Shown: one piece after another, positions 9,462 to 21,132 of the stretch
Position numbering within the stretch: position 1 is the first letter of the stretch
Layout of the letters: each line of letters opens with the position of its first letter
From: Neonectria sp. B-13
Taxonomy: Eukaryota; Ascomycota; Sordariomycetes; Hypocreales; Nectriaceae
DNA length: 64,000 nucleotides
Reading direction: 5' to 3'
Assembly (NCBI GenBank): GCA_002682825.1
Contig: NOKP01000016.1
Coordinates: 1,701,660 to 1,765,659 of the forward strand
The notes under the pieces: generated by a model
Database searches by the model: none
What the model was told of the DNA's origin: nothing
The model's input: only the letters and a program-made list of their open reading frames with translations
Program-made: the position numbers and the translations under genes

Positions 9462-12400
9462 TTATTTCGATGAAGTACGTAGGTGAGACATCCTTCGATC
9501 CTCAAAGGACCAAGCCTCGGGGTTCGATAGCTCTGGCAACTCAGCACCGGGAGTGCTAGCTTCCAACGACGCTCGTATCCTCATTTTCTGCTTTTCCCGA
9601 ATGTAGTGCTTAACCCGGTCGGGAATGTTCGCTTCAACCATTTCGTCATCATAGTCATCCCCCTCTTCTTTATCAACCTCGCAGTGATCATTGAGCGCGT
9701 CAATCCTTGGCTGCCAGTATTCACCCAAAAACTCATCCTCCTCGAGTCCTCCTTCATCCAAGTCGAAGAGGCCAAAGTGAACAAGGACTTCATGCAGGTC
9801 TTCCTCCCTCTTGGCTTGTTCAAGCACATCTTGACGCTGACTTTCAAAGACTTTCTCCCTGGTTAGAACCTTTTCGATCCCTCTTTCAGTTCGTAAATTT
9901 TGGAAATCGGGACTTGCTGCAAAGGCTTTGAGTCGCTTTTCTTCCAGTTCTTCAGTTTGATCTTGTAGCTGTGCGAGAACATCTCTTTGGCGTTCAAAGT
10001 TCTTATCCTCATCTTCTGGAAATAACATTCCTCGACTATTTTCTTGCCCTTTTACCACTTCGTCAGTGAGATCTTGTAGGCGTGTGAGATAATGTTCCTG
10101 GCGATCAATGCTTCCGATCCAGTCTGCTTTAGGGACACCCTCTCGAGTTATCCCTGAAAGTCTTTCCATGGACTGTGATATTTGTTTCTCAAGGTCTTGC
10201 ATTAACTCGTCAGACTTCTCCAAAACAAAGTCGGAATTTGCTGTGAAAGCCTTTCGTCGCTCCTCTTCTAGTTCGTCAGTCAAACGTTGCAGGAGTGCGA
10301 GATTGTTCCCGACCCAGTTTGCATCAGGGCCACTCTCTTGTGTCGCCCCGGAAAGCCCTATGGTCTGTGATATGTGGTCTTCAAGGCCTTGCCTTACCTT
10401 GACAAACTTCTGCATAATGATCGTTGACGCTGGCCTTCTGAAGTACCATGCCTGGCGAAGCCAGTCTTGCAACCGATCGAAGCGCCACCGAAGATCCCCA
10501 AGGCTTCCACCTCCAATGTACGGTAAGTCATGACTTATTAATAGATTTGGTAGTCCTAGGAGCTCCTCAAGGTCGTCGACTTCATGGTTCATCGAAATGG
10601 CTCCTGGCACTTCGTTGTTCACATCGGACTCGTATGTCCATGTACTGTGAACTCTGATCCATGCATTGAAGATCCCGGTGCCGGGTTGAAGTAAATAATC
10701 GTACTGATGGGAGAGATGCTTACGGACCGGTCTGTAGTGCTGGATCCAATGAATCGCCGCGTAGGGGAAAAACGCTCGGGATGGATCTCCCCTACACATC
10801 TCCAGATTCTGGGCGATCTGTCCATTACTCCATGAAGAACCCGTTCCGTTATCTCCTTCAGCCTCGAACATTTTGATATAGGAAACACAAATCCCGAGGA
10901 GAGCTCTGTTGGCTTGGTCATGCTTGATAGGCTGCCAGATTCTATCGCACATGTTTGTCAGAGCACAATCCGCCAAAGTTTTGTTCGAGGTTATTCCAGC
11001 ATCCAGCTGGAAGGATTCGTCGATCAAGAATGCCCGGGCTGTTTGATGGACAAAGTACAGCTTGCGACGTCGTATTCTGACGAAATGGCCGCACAGCTGG
11101 CGTATGTGGTTGTCGAAAGGGCGATGAAGCAACTGACCAAGTACCACAATAGATTGAGTCGTGGGTCCGCAACTCTCCTCCTCAACTTCTACCGCAACGC
11201 ACATTTCCTCAATTGTGAGTGGTCGTGCTGAGGCCAGAATGATTGATAATAGCTTTCTCGTCTTTCTGAGGAACTGTCTCGATGTTCCTAGTAGGAGATG
11301 CCGATACACATCATTGAGACTTGTCGTATTGAGGATCGTCTCCACCCCTGCCACAGAAATGCCATTGACGGTAGAATCATCGACCATCTTGATGATGAGG
11401 GATATCCAAAGGAACGTAAAATCGGCACCGACCACCAGTTTGCTCTGTAAACGCTCCAGTACCTCCGCTGGCAGTGCAGAAGCCGATGCAAGATCGTTGA
11501 TCTTCCACTGAGCGAATCGAATAATGTCGGTCGTGATTGCTTGGCTTTCGTCCTCTCCCGCAAGTCTGAACTTGTTGCTGTTGTTGGCCTGGATCAAATC
11601 TCTGTCCGTGAATAGGCCCAGTGTTTGCTGAATGAGGCTATTTGGGCGACTGAGGAAAATAACCTTGAGACTGCATTTGGACAGGCGGTTTTCAGCAGAA
11701 CTGTGTAAGCCAAAGAAGGTATTGAAAGCTGTGATGAATTGCCGCAGAGATTTTGCTTCGCATTCATCGAGCCCATCGAGGACCCAAACGATGTCCCTTG
11801 TACTGGCATCGTCAATGCTGTTGATAAGAATCGGCCACAAAGTTGAAAATCTGGTAAAAATGTGGCTTGCGGTGCCCTCAAACTTCTTCATAGCATGCAT
11901 AATCAAGCCGTGCTGTGATTGATACAGCTGGTGAAGAAGAGCAGAAACCGCGGCCGACGCGTTGTCCTGGTTGCCGACACCGTCCATAAAGAAAAAGAAG
12001 CCAAAGTTCTGCAACGCGCCGCCTTCTCTTTTGGATTGGAAGTGATTAACAAGGAACTTAGCCATCACAGATTTCCCACAACCCGCGTTAGACGTAATCC
12101 ACAGCAAGGATGAACCCGGCCAGGATTGCCACTGCCGGAACCTTTCGTGTGAAATAACCCATTCACATGTTCCTGGGACTGGATCGTCAATTTGACCCAG
12201 ATGGTGCTCCGATTCTGCGTTCAGTTGCTCCATGCACTTCTGTTGAGTAGCAGCGAATGCTATGATATCATCAGCGCCATCATGTTTGCTTAGGTGCAAA
12301 ATATGTACTCACGGGGGTTGGCGGTCTCGTTCTCCATTTCGACCATTTCAAGTATGGAAAAGACAGCTGACTGATACCGCTGGTCGACCGACGATGGAAA

Positions 12401-13466
12401 CTTGCAAATATTCGAATGATTCGAAGTTGATGCTATGTCAAGCTCGTTGCCCCATCCTAATGTGGCCGAGTCCTTGTCAACAACCTAGATGTGTTAGATT
12501 GGAAGGATGACAACCGGTATGATTGTGTGGCTCCAACTGACCCGGCAATTCAGGTTGGGCATGAATTCTGTCTCATAGAAACTCCGAACTTTGAAGTTGC
12601 CTCCACGGTATGCAAAAGAATCGGAGATAGACCTCAGAATTTCCGAGTTGACTTTAAGGTCTTTGAACAGCTTTGTGTTGGTTGAGAAGCCCAGAGTGGC
12701 GGCTTGAGCGACACGCGATGCAATACTACCCCAGGAAGCTAGATCCGACCCTCTGTGGGGAGTGGCAAAGAACACCACGCCTTGGATTTTATCTAGCAGA
12801 GATGCATAAAAGCGGTCTTGCTCGTGGGCTCTAACAACCGCCTAAATAGATCAGACTCTGTCCGGAAATATTCGGTGAAGCACGTACCTGTTTGAATACA
12901 ATACCCCCGAGACTATGGCACACAAAAATGATGGGTCTCTGTCTCTCTGCTTGACTTTTTCTGCTCGCCCTGACTGCTGAAAGAAGCTCAGACGCAAAGT
13001 CATGGACGTTTGAGTCAGCTGGACTGAAGTACGTGGTCGATTTGTAGCCAAAGCTGAGAACTCGGGCATTCGGAATATCTTTTGGAAGACAAGACGGGTC
13101 ACTTAGCCAGTTAACCCTGGTTGTCTTATCAATCCATGTCTTTTCACGATGGCCGTTCAAACCGTGGATGGCGATGATATCCACTGCGCCTGCGTTTTCG
13201 GGTGGTTGACCGACGAGTTCTTTCAAGCCGTAGGGAGATTCCTCGCTCGGTTTCGGGGGGCTTTTGCAACTCTCACTACTCTCAGTATATGGAGAATATG
13301 TTGGGAAAGACCGTGACTGGGAGCCACCGGGGCCGAGGTTGTCTTTCTGCTCAGCCTGACCGACGACTGAGCTTGCGGAGTCATTTGTCGCCACTGCGGC
13401 TTTGCCTGCTTTGTCGGGCTTTTTAGACAGCCACCGCCCCAAATGGCGATGCATAGCTAGAAGCAC
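9462..13466 (-). CDS. Esterase-NACHT STAND (NLR-like) protein
   Basis: Four exons: 13466-12888, 12841-12542, 12484-12313 and 12259-9462, joined by introns of 46, 57 and 53 bp, give 1,282 aa. Residues ~85-330 are a SesB/DUF676-type alpha/beta hydrolase: AIHGLNGHREKTW (oxyanion region, ~99-111), CHSLGG with nucleophile S185, and ATPHRGS. Residues ~370-640 are a NACHT NTPase with AGCGKS (Walker A, K413) and VLDGLDE (Walker B, ~511-516). No ankyrin, TPR or WD repeats follow. The last ~320 residues are Gln/Glu-rich, probably coiled-coil, with three related segments. Fungal proteins with this layout are STAND signal-transducing ATPases linked to heterokaryon incompatibility and immunity; here that role is inference. 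ATG at 13454 is an alternative start. Confidence 0.88.
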
Positions 13467-13849
13467 TTGGACGCTCAGTAAAAGTGAACTCGATGCGGCT
13501 TTGGAAGCGACGGGCGGGTCTGTGGAATGTGAAATGACGTGGCGTCAAGAGCCGCGCCGCTGAGATTTATTACGACTCTCCCTTCCGGCATCTGAGCGAA
13601 TGAGAGTGGACCTGTAAGTGGCAAGGCTGAAAACTGAAAGTCTTTGTGTAGCCCTGCTGCTTCAACGTTGTGGTGGGGGCCAAATTGGCATGCCAAGATA
13701 TCAAACGCTGGCAAGTCATGAAATGAACTGAACGCGGTTTAGGACACATTGGGGACCGCCCACTTCAATGAATTTGGGTTGCTAAAGACTTGTGTGCTAT
13801 CTGTACGCAGGTGATTACATCTCGCCAGAAGCCCAAGCACGTCGCTTAT
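13467..13849. other. Intergenic region
   Basis: About 380 bases holding the NACHT gene promoter and the 3' flank of the carboxypeptidase gene; no separate feature is visible. Confidence 0.4.
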
Positions 13850-15597
13850 CTAGTAGGGCCACTTGAATGTCGTGGAAATGTTCACAGAGAACGGTGCTCC
13901 GTCGGACAGTGACTTGACACGGCCTAGAGTATACTCCAGCTGCCTGAAAGCAGCGGCGGAAGCGTACTGAGGCACCATGTGACCGCTCGTCTTCACCGTC
14001 GAGTGCGTGAAGCCACGCTCCGAATGTGCTGTCCCTTGCACGCTTCCGCCGGCCCAGTTGGCAATGTTGTCATTGTTGTTGTCGACTTTTGGGACAAGGA
14101 AGTCGTTATGAGGTGCCTTTTGGAACCCTTGCTTCCCGTTCCACTTCATCATCTGGATCCCAAGTGCCGTCACGTTCGGCTGAATAACATAGTCGGCCAA
14201 GCCGGATCCCACCATGACATTGCCAGTCTTCTCAATAAGCTTCCGGAGCTTCTCTTCGTGCTGTGTCCCATTGTAGTTGTCACTGCCGTCGCCCGCATAA
14301 ACCGGGCCTTGGCATTCATTCCATTCAGGGTAATCCACTGGAGCGTGGATGGCCTTTCGGACCTCAGGCACGTTGAACCAGATTGTAGCACCTTCCGGTG
14401 TGTACATAACAGATGGAAAGCCTAGAGGGTCGTACAGAACCGGGCAGGTGTCGAAAATATGGTATGGGTTGAAGCATGGGTTGACTACCGTTGAGATCTC
14501 GTCGAAATGCGCAATAATGTCACAGCCCTCAATCTGGACTGATTTCCAAGGCGTTTTGGGTGGCGGATAGGTGAGATATGTGTCCAGGTATTTGTCCAAG
14601 TTGCACTTCTTATTATCCTCCTCGAGGACCTTCTTGTTCGCTTCTGGGATAGCGAAAACAGTCTCCCAGTACCGGAAGTAAGCTGGGAAAGTCGCGTGGT
14701 CGAAACCTAGGTCGTCAGAGTACGGCATCACCGGGTCGTAATAGAGTGCGCCTTGGACGTCGAAGTAGGTCTTGTCCTTCTCATCGAGCATGGCAGCTCC
14801 AATGTAGGGCACATGGACGCCAGCGTAACTTTCACCAGTGATGAAGATCTTCTTCTTCTGGAGACCAAATGTTTTGATGAAATTCTTCCAGAAGCCAAGG
14901 AATAGTTCTGCGGCTTCGACATTATCCATCGCGGTGATGTTTCCACTGCTGAATCCAGTACCAATGGGATACTCAACCCTGTAATCAACGATTAGCCATG
15001 TGAAGTTGCTAAAAAGACGGCACTCTTACCAAATGACGTTGGCTAGTTTATGCCATGACCAAGCATTCGCAACAGGCTTGTACATGCCGGGTTTCCAAGC
15101 AAAGGGCCCGTTTTCCTGAAGAAATCCTGGAAAATTTGTCAATATGGCGTAGTTCGGGAACATTGTGAACACTCATCTCACCTTCCATGGATGAGCATCC
15201 AGGGCCTCCGTTAAGCCAAATCACAATATCATCTTTGCCTGCAGGATTCTCTGTTGGGAAGAACCAGAAGAACATTTTCTGCTGGTCGGCGCTCGCCTTC
15301 GTGGCGTCGACAGGGATTAACCCAGCATAACTTTCGCCAACATCAAAGGAGACATCCGGGATTCCTGTTGGGGTCACGTAAAAGGCTGAAGCACGTCAAT
15401 TTCTAAGTCCAAAATAAATATTGGTTTTACTACTTACGAGATGTCTTTTTGTTGTAGTACTGGGAGCCACTGCTTCTGCTGTCTAGGCTTCTTGCTTTGG
15501 TTTCCACATCACCCTGTATGTGGCTACCTGCCACTCCGCTCAGAAAGACCACCAAGGCGGCTGCAACAAGGCCATTAGGGATGCCTAATGGACGCAT
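13850..15597 (-). CDS. Serine carboxypeptidase, family S10, secreted
   Basis: Four exons (15597-15438, 15385-15182, 15126-15030, 14978-13850) separated by 51-55-bp introns encode 529 aa. Residues 1-24 form a signal peptide ([15 protein letters not shown]). The family hallmarks are in order: [13 protein letters not shown], the nucleophile motif [10 protein letters not shown] with catalytic Ser near residue 204, the Asp-bearing GLADYVIQP loop, and the His-bearing SGHMVPQY near the C-terminus. Length fits S10 enzymes, which remove C-terminal residues from peptides at acid pH, either secreted or vacuolar. There is no KDEL-like signal or GPI tail. Intron joins restore conserved residues (for example [13 protein letters not shown]). 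The specific substrate preference is not readable. Confidence 0.94.
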
Positions 15598-15686
15598 CTT
15601 TGATACCTAAAGATGAGACTATCTCTTATAGGATTAAAGGCATTGTATCGAGGAAGCCGCGAAACGAAATGCTTGGCAGCGCTCTG

Positions 15687-15694
15687 TATATATA
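15687..15694. promoter_or_regulatory. TATA box of the carboxypeptidase gene
   Basis: TATATATA lies 90-97 bases upstream of the ATG at 15597, a position typical for a core promoter in filamentous fungi. Confidence 0.45.
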
Positions 15695-16541
15695 ACATTT
15701 CGTGACGTTGTATCAAACCAGGCGATGGCTGTAAATCAACATAATACGAGGCGCTATCCGGCTAACCCGGATCATGGTCAAGCTCCCCGCGCTCGCTGAC
15801 ACAGGAATTAGCTGTCGGATGACATCGAGATCAGGCCAACCCCTCACTGGCGATCCATGATTTAGGCGATCCTAGACTGATAAGGAGAGTTTAAGTGGCA
15901 CCATGGAACTTTTTAAGCGGTTATCTCTAATACGAAGGCGTACCTTCCTAATCAAGCATTTAATTATATGGCAACAATTCTTCCGTTGCATGCTAACGGA
16001 CCCTGGGACGGATTAGCTTCCGCTTGCCGTCGTATCCGAGGCAGTTCTTGACATGCGCTGTGATTGTCCCGATGAGCCAATGAGCAGCTCAGGGTTTTCA
16101 ATCATTGCACATTAATGCAGGTACCTGGACTCCATCCACTCTCTGCCCATACGCATTCGTAGCGCGCATCGAGATTCCATCTTCTCCCAATAGCATATTA
16201 AAGGATTGGCCGTTTTCGAAGAGCCAAATTAGGAAATCCTGTACGAGAAGCAAGGCAAATCTATACGAGAAGGTGCTCTGCTGGCTCGCTATTGGAGGTG
16301 ACTAGATAATCCCCCTAGCCCTTGCCTCGTCAAGTCCACGAGTATCGCACTGGGGCGTGACTCGTGAAGATGATTCTATTGCTACAGCCCTGTTGGTACT
16401 TAATTTTACCTTGCATACAATACTGTTGGATATCAAGGAGAATAAGTTACATACTCGCAGTGTTTATCTAGAATTGATAGGACATTGCCTGAAGAAATGC
16501 AGTATCTTAAGGTGAATATAATTTTCGAATCAAAGAATCTT
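15695..16541. other. Intergenic region
   Basis: About 0.85 kb without a supported gene; a 66-codon plus-strand frame at 16105 has no protein-like features. Confidence 0.4.
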
Positions 16542-19172
16542 CTACTGATTTCTTACAGCCAAATATGCGACTAAAAGACTCCCTAGCGACACCCCAAGGC
16601 TTGAAATACCGAACGCACCTTCAAGGTCTCCCGTTTTGACGGACCAAGTAATTCCAAAGACCAAGCTCGATAACACCAGAAGGAAAACAATGATGAAATA
16701 TATTGTCCTCCAATGCCAACCTTCCTCAAAGTGTACGCCCCATCCAAGCTCCTCTCGTTCATGTGATACTAGCAACTGTCCACACATCCTCTTTGGCAGC
16801 TGATTATATATGCTTCGCTGGTTATCTCCTACACATTGGGGATTGAGAAAGTAGTGTGTTAGGCGATTAGGCCCAATTGCTGGGTCATATGTGGAACGGG
16901 TCTCTGGCGCAGGACTACAGGCATACTCGTCCTTCTGAACCCTATCAAGTGGCGGCAGACAGATGCAGCCTGTGCTTGTAGTACAGACCTCCAGATGCTG
17001 GTGAATATCTGCAAAGCTACTCGAGTCGATGACGAACTGAAGTGGCGTTAGTTGCTCTTTCTTATTGTTTGAAGGAGTTAGGTTAGGGGTGCCTTGGCTG
17101 AACCTACTCGACTCAGGGATAGTCGCTTGAGACTCCTCAGCGTCAACCAAGTCGATATACCACGATATCTATTGTACTGCTTGCGCAGGAAATCGAAGAG
17201 CCCGCGATCCGTATTGAAATTTTGAATACGCTCTTGGTAAAATTTTGGCCCCATATTCTCTTTGTTGATGCAGAAAAGGACATGAAGTAGGTTCCGACCG
17301 TAGTGCATACCACTTGAAGATTGTGAAGGCACATGTCGTAGTGGAAGAGTATCATCAACTTGCGGCGTTCTGCGATTTTGCCACAACTTGCTTTGAACCC
17401 ATGTTGCTAGGTCTTTCATTAATTTGAAAGGGCTTCGTGATGGGCGTTGAGGAGGTTGACCACCGTTGCTAGCCTCCCGCAGCTGGTTCTCGAGTTTTTT
17501 CACAGATCCAGGCTCAAGCTCAGTGAAGTCATCGAACAACTCCACTCCGCAACACTGCCAGCCTCAAGTCAGCGCTTAGAATTGTTGCAGAAGAAGTGTA
17601 GCTTACACATGTCCATCGGGCCCGAAGTTCTCCTTCGCGAATGGGAGGCGCCAGGAACAAAAATGGAAGGAGCTCACAGAATGAGTCTATGAGCATTGGC
17701 AAAGTCCGAGGGATCGCTTCCGATTGTTTGCAGTTGTTTTCGACAAGGGAAAGCTTGCCAACTGATAATGGTGGGGTCATCGTCGTGTTGTCGGAATCGT
17801 TGGAGCGGTTTTCCACGCGAACCTTGGGCGTCACGAAAACCTTCAATCTTTCCCTGAGGTTTTCCATTGGTTGGCCAGTTTTTAAGAAGGTTATAGCCTG
17901 ATCCAGTGGGCCTCTAATAGTTATGTCATCATCATCACCGCCATCATCATCGTCATCTGCTTCGTTCAGCGACCTAAGATATTGATCCAACCTCTTTTGC
18001 TTTGCTGTCGATTCATCTTCATTCGTTGACCGCGCTAGCTCTTTCAAGGATTGTTTAGATGAGGAGGAGTCGAACTTCTCTTGGACCAGTCTCGACAGGT
18101 ACCGGGAGTTCCTCCCAACAAGTTTTCCTGCCTCTTCAAGGGCTGCCGTATCAGCAAGTGCCAATAGTTCCTCTGAATACACTACCAGCAGTCTTCGGAA
18201 ATTCATTGCGAGTCTTACAATCCCAATATTGCTATCGGCTGCACCAGCGATAAGAAGGGGCTGCAGCACAACATCATTAATGAGCAAGTCAGCGACCATT
18301 TCTCGCGCGGTCATAAAGTATCCCCCAGATGACTGCGAAGTTTCGGATGTATCAGAAACTGGTTGAGATAGGAGTGATTCGGCGTATTCACTGTCGCTGA
18401 TAGACGATGCGGCATCACAGTTCCCATCGTCTTCCATGGGATCACAATTCTCATCGCCTTCCATGGGATATTCGAATGCGTCGAGGCCTCGTTCATCGGT
18501 CCCTGGGATGGTTTGCTTTAAGGGACCTCCTGGAAGACTTTTCGAGCCGCCGTGTTGAGTTTCGATTTCATGTGGTACAGTCCAAGGCGAGTCAGGCCGA
18601 GGAAAGCCAGGGAAGATAATGTCCCAAATGGAATACCAGTTTTTCTCTGGGGAATTTGGGATTCTGCAGTTCCGTATTGGGACCATCTGGTCCTCAGTGA
18701 TACCAGGAACCTCGATGTCACTCCGAAGACATTCACGCCGTCTTATATGTACATCGCACGCGTTTCGAATAAGGTCGGGGGATTGCCCAGATTCAAAGCG
18801 GAATAGAAGCTTGCATGTCGGGCAATGTATAGGTTGATTGTGTGCTCGGTAAATGTGTTGTCGGACATCGGCAACAGAGCGAAGTTTGAAATCTCGACAT
18901 CTCCGGTAGAGTTGGGGGTCGAACTTGTAGAATGGGCATGCGAGCGAGGGCTTCTCTGACCGACGGATGATTCGGTTTCTGGCGTCATGCTCATATGGGG
19001 CCTCTTCCTCGGCCGAGTTCCAGTGAAAAACATGTTCCTGTCCGCTCTTGGTGGGCTTCTCCCCAGCTCCAGGAAGGATATGCTCACTGCCTTGCGTAGG
19101 GTGAGGACTGGTAGATTTCTGAACACTGCCGCCTTGTTTCTCGCCTTCGTCTGCGCCTGCTATGACGACCAT
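16542..19172 (-). CDS. Zinc-finger-like / two-TM fungal protein of unknown function
   Basis: Three exons (19172-17607, 17554-17108, 17036-16542; introns 52 and 71 bp) give 835 aa. Residues ~80-220 hold Cys/His-rich segments: CPFYKFDPQLYRRC, RQHIYRAHNQP and HCPTCKLLF, then GITEDQM and WYSIWDIIFPGFPRPDSP. This is a fungal-specific degenerate C2H2 module. The C-terminal half matches another recurrent fungal family: RWTC-CCG-VELFDDFTELEPG, NLLHVLFCINKE, a DRGLF..LR block, LTLRSLKRLSLSR|FVIDSS and WGVHFEEGWHW. It ends in two membrane helices (YFIIVFLLVLSSLVFGITW and SLGVSLGSLLVAYLAV). Both intron joins fall inside conserved blocks and keep phase 0. Function is unknown; a membrane-anchored, possibly nucleic-acid- or protein-binding role is speculation. 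The combination of the two modules in one protein is notable. Confidence 0.8.
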
Positions 19173-19906
19173 AACAACGACGCGTCGAGAATATGTAGCT
19201 CACGATGCCTTAAGGCTGATTCTCCTGAGAGTCTCGCCGTAGTCGGGTTCGATATGTCAAAAGCCGGGACTCTTGGAAAGTACGCTCGTCTTCTGCCGCG
19301 GGGTCGTGCTGCAGCAGTGTATGCAATCCACTGCTTTCTCAACGAACGGTACTTGGCAGGCTAGTATCGACAGGTGGAAGCTGTTATAAAAGCCAGAAAA
19401 CATACTTAGCAGGTAGACGAATGCGCACCTGGAGACTCGCTCTGCAAATGTCTGGCTTCTGCTGAGGGATGGGTGAAGCAAGGTGCGTGAAGGGTTAAGG
19501 TCGCGTCGTGAGCGTCAGGCTGCAGCCTGATACTGATCAATAACCAACCGATTTTGCCAGCTCACCGCCTACCAAATCAAGAGCTCATTAGCTGTAGCAC
19601 GAGGTACATACTGGTACTATGTCCATGTTTCTGACCCCAGGGCAGAGTGTTTTCGTGACTTCGTCAACAGAACCCAACGCATCCATGCGCCAGGCTCTCT
19701 GGGAAACCTCTTGCATTCGACACCGTTACGGACCATACCATTACACATTGATTTAGGAACATCGTGTAACCTAGCGTTTGTTTTTCCTTCCATAACTAAG
19801 CTATACTAACGAAAAGGCGAAACTATATAATGTACCTGAAAAGAATGGATGAACATGGAATTTTCAACCCTTCTCTCAAAGCAACTTGGGCAACATATCG
19901 CTCACT
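19173..19906. other. Intergenic region
   Basis: About 730 bases. Short overlapping frames occur on both strands, none recognisable. Confidence 0.4.
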
Positions 19907-20244
19907 CATCCCATGATGGAAGAAGCTTCAAGCTTAATTATTGCTCCGGTTGCCGTCGTCTCCATCTTCGTCTTGGCTTTCGACTTGTCCTGCATATGGT
20001 TCACACCCAGGCTGACCGGCCCGTAGCCCACCTTCAGGTTTGTATCGAAAGAAGACGACTCAACGGCTTCTTTGAGGTCCGTCGTGTCGCCCGGGGACTC
20101 GATTTCGACAGGGGACGCAGTGATTGAAGGCGTCTGGTACGAGGGAGGCAGTTGTACTTCTCCAGGGGGTTCTGCTCTTTGTTGTTGACGAATTGGTGCA
20201 GGTCGCTGGGACCAGGAGATAGGGCAATATCTGGAGCAACGTTA
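19907..20244 (-). pseudogene. Possible terminal exon or gene fragment, Pro/Ser-rich tail
   Basis: An open minus-strand frame of about 110 codons ends at TGA 19907-19909. It reads as a natural hydrophilic protein tail (VQLPPSYQTPSITASPVEIE, later NLKVGYGPVSLGVNHMQDK). It looks like a low-complexity C-terminus of a larger protein, but the upstream part is not recognisable in the next kilobase. No ATG-initiated gene can be built. It may be a relic or an orphan exon; I do not recognise the family. Confidence 0.3.
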
Positions 20245-20482
20245 AGCTCGGAGTAGGCGAAGAGTTCACCGTGTAGTCAAGATCGCTCAATAGTCATGAG
20301 TATAGCCTCGAAAGATATATCTGCATTACAACTCGCGGCCGACGGGGAAGCTTTCCTGTTGTAGTATCAGCTGGTGTTACTGACTGACCGATGGACTTTT
20401 CATCATCAGTAAGCACTGGACCAAAAGATTATTATGTTAAATCAACATCGAGACTCAAAATGTTGGAGGCAACACCTACAGC

Positions 20483-20773
20483 TTGCAGGCCTTTGTAAGA
20501 AAGAGGAAGTCGCCCTGTTCACTTCATCTCAAATTCATAGTCCCTAGGGCTGAGCGACCAGAAGTCTTCTCAAATTTCGAGGGCCTACCAAAAGTCAATC
20601 CATGGCCACGGCCCTTGGGAGAATTTCCACTGATGTTCGATAGCTCCTCTTGGTTCGGACGGAGAGGAACATTCTACATCGGAATTTTCATGAACGGCGA
20701 CTATAGCTATCTTGGGGCCAGGTTCCATACCGATACGAATGGCAAAGACGTCTTAGTACAGTGTTTGTTCTGA
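20483..20773 (+). pseudogene. Possible coding fragment, unknown
   Basis: A 97-codon plus-strand frame with unusually protein-like composition (aromatic and Trp/Phe-rich: LGEFPLMFDSSSWFGRRG, FYIGIFMNGDYSYLGARF). It ends in TGA. It has no recognised motif and no obvious upstream exon, so it is either a gene fragment or a chance frame. Confidence 0.22.
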
Positions 20774-21132
20774 AGCTGAGTCACTCGAAATCAAGGTTGC
20801 TATCATTTTAGTGAAAGTATTTGAAGCAGCAGGAATAATCCAAAGGTGGAGGGCTCGAAAATGGGTTGAAATTCAAGTGTTATGCATGCATAGTTTAGCT
20901 AACTTTAGCCTTGGTCAAGATACATGATGACACGACTCTTTCTAGAATTCAACTTGTCAAAAGATGTGTGCTTATTACTTTGTGAATCGCCAATGATAAT
21001 TATGCCTCTGAGCTACGAATGCTATGCTAATCGCACCATCATTTCAAGTTTTTGCATGGATTAGACGTGTTTCACCAGCATGGTACCATCCTTCTGACCA
21101 TCTTATTTCAGGTGATATACAGTCATATTGAT
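20774..21132. other. Intergenic region
   Basis: About 360 AT-rich bases, presumably the 3' flank of the oxygenase gene. Nothing else is recognised. Confidence 0.4.

Noticed and set aside
9158..9547. 129-codon minus-strand frame after the NACHT gene
   Set aside because: It overlaps the NACHT C-terminus in another frame, has no motif, and the NACHT frame reaches a natural stop at 9462.
12485..12541. Alternative 30-bp intron inside the NACHT gene's second intron
   Set aside because: Too short and lacking a good donor; the 57-bp intron with GTCAGT gives the conserved NCR|VVDKDS join.
17941..17970. CATCATCATC run as a microsatellite of interest
   Set aside because: It encodes the acidic Asp run in the zinc-finger/TM protein exon and is in frame.
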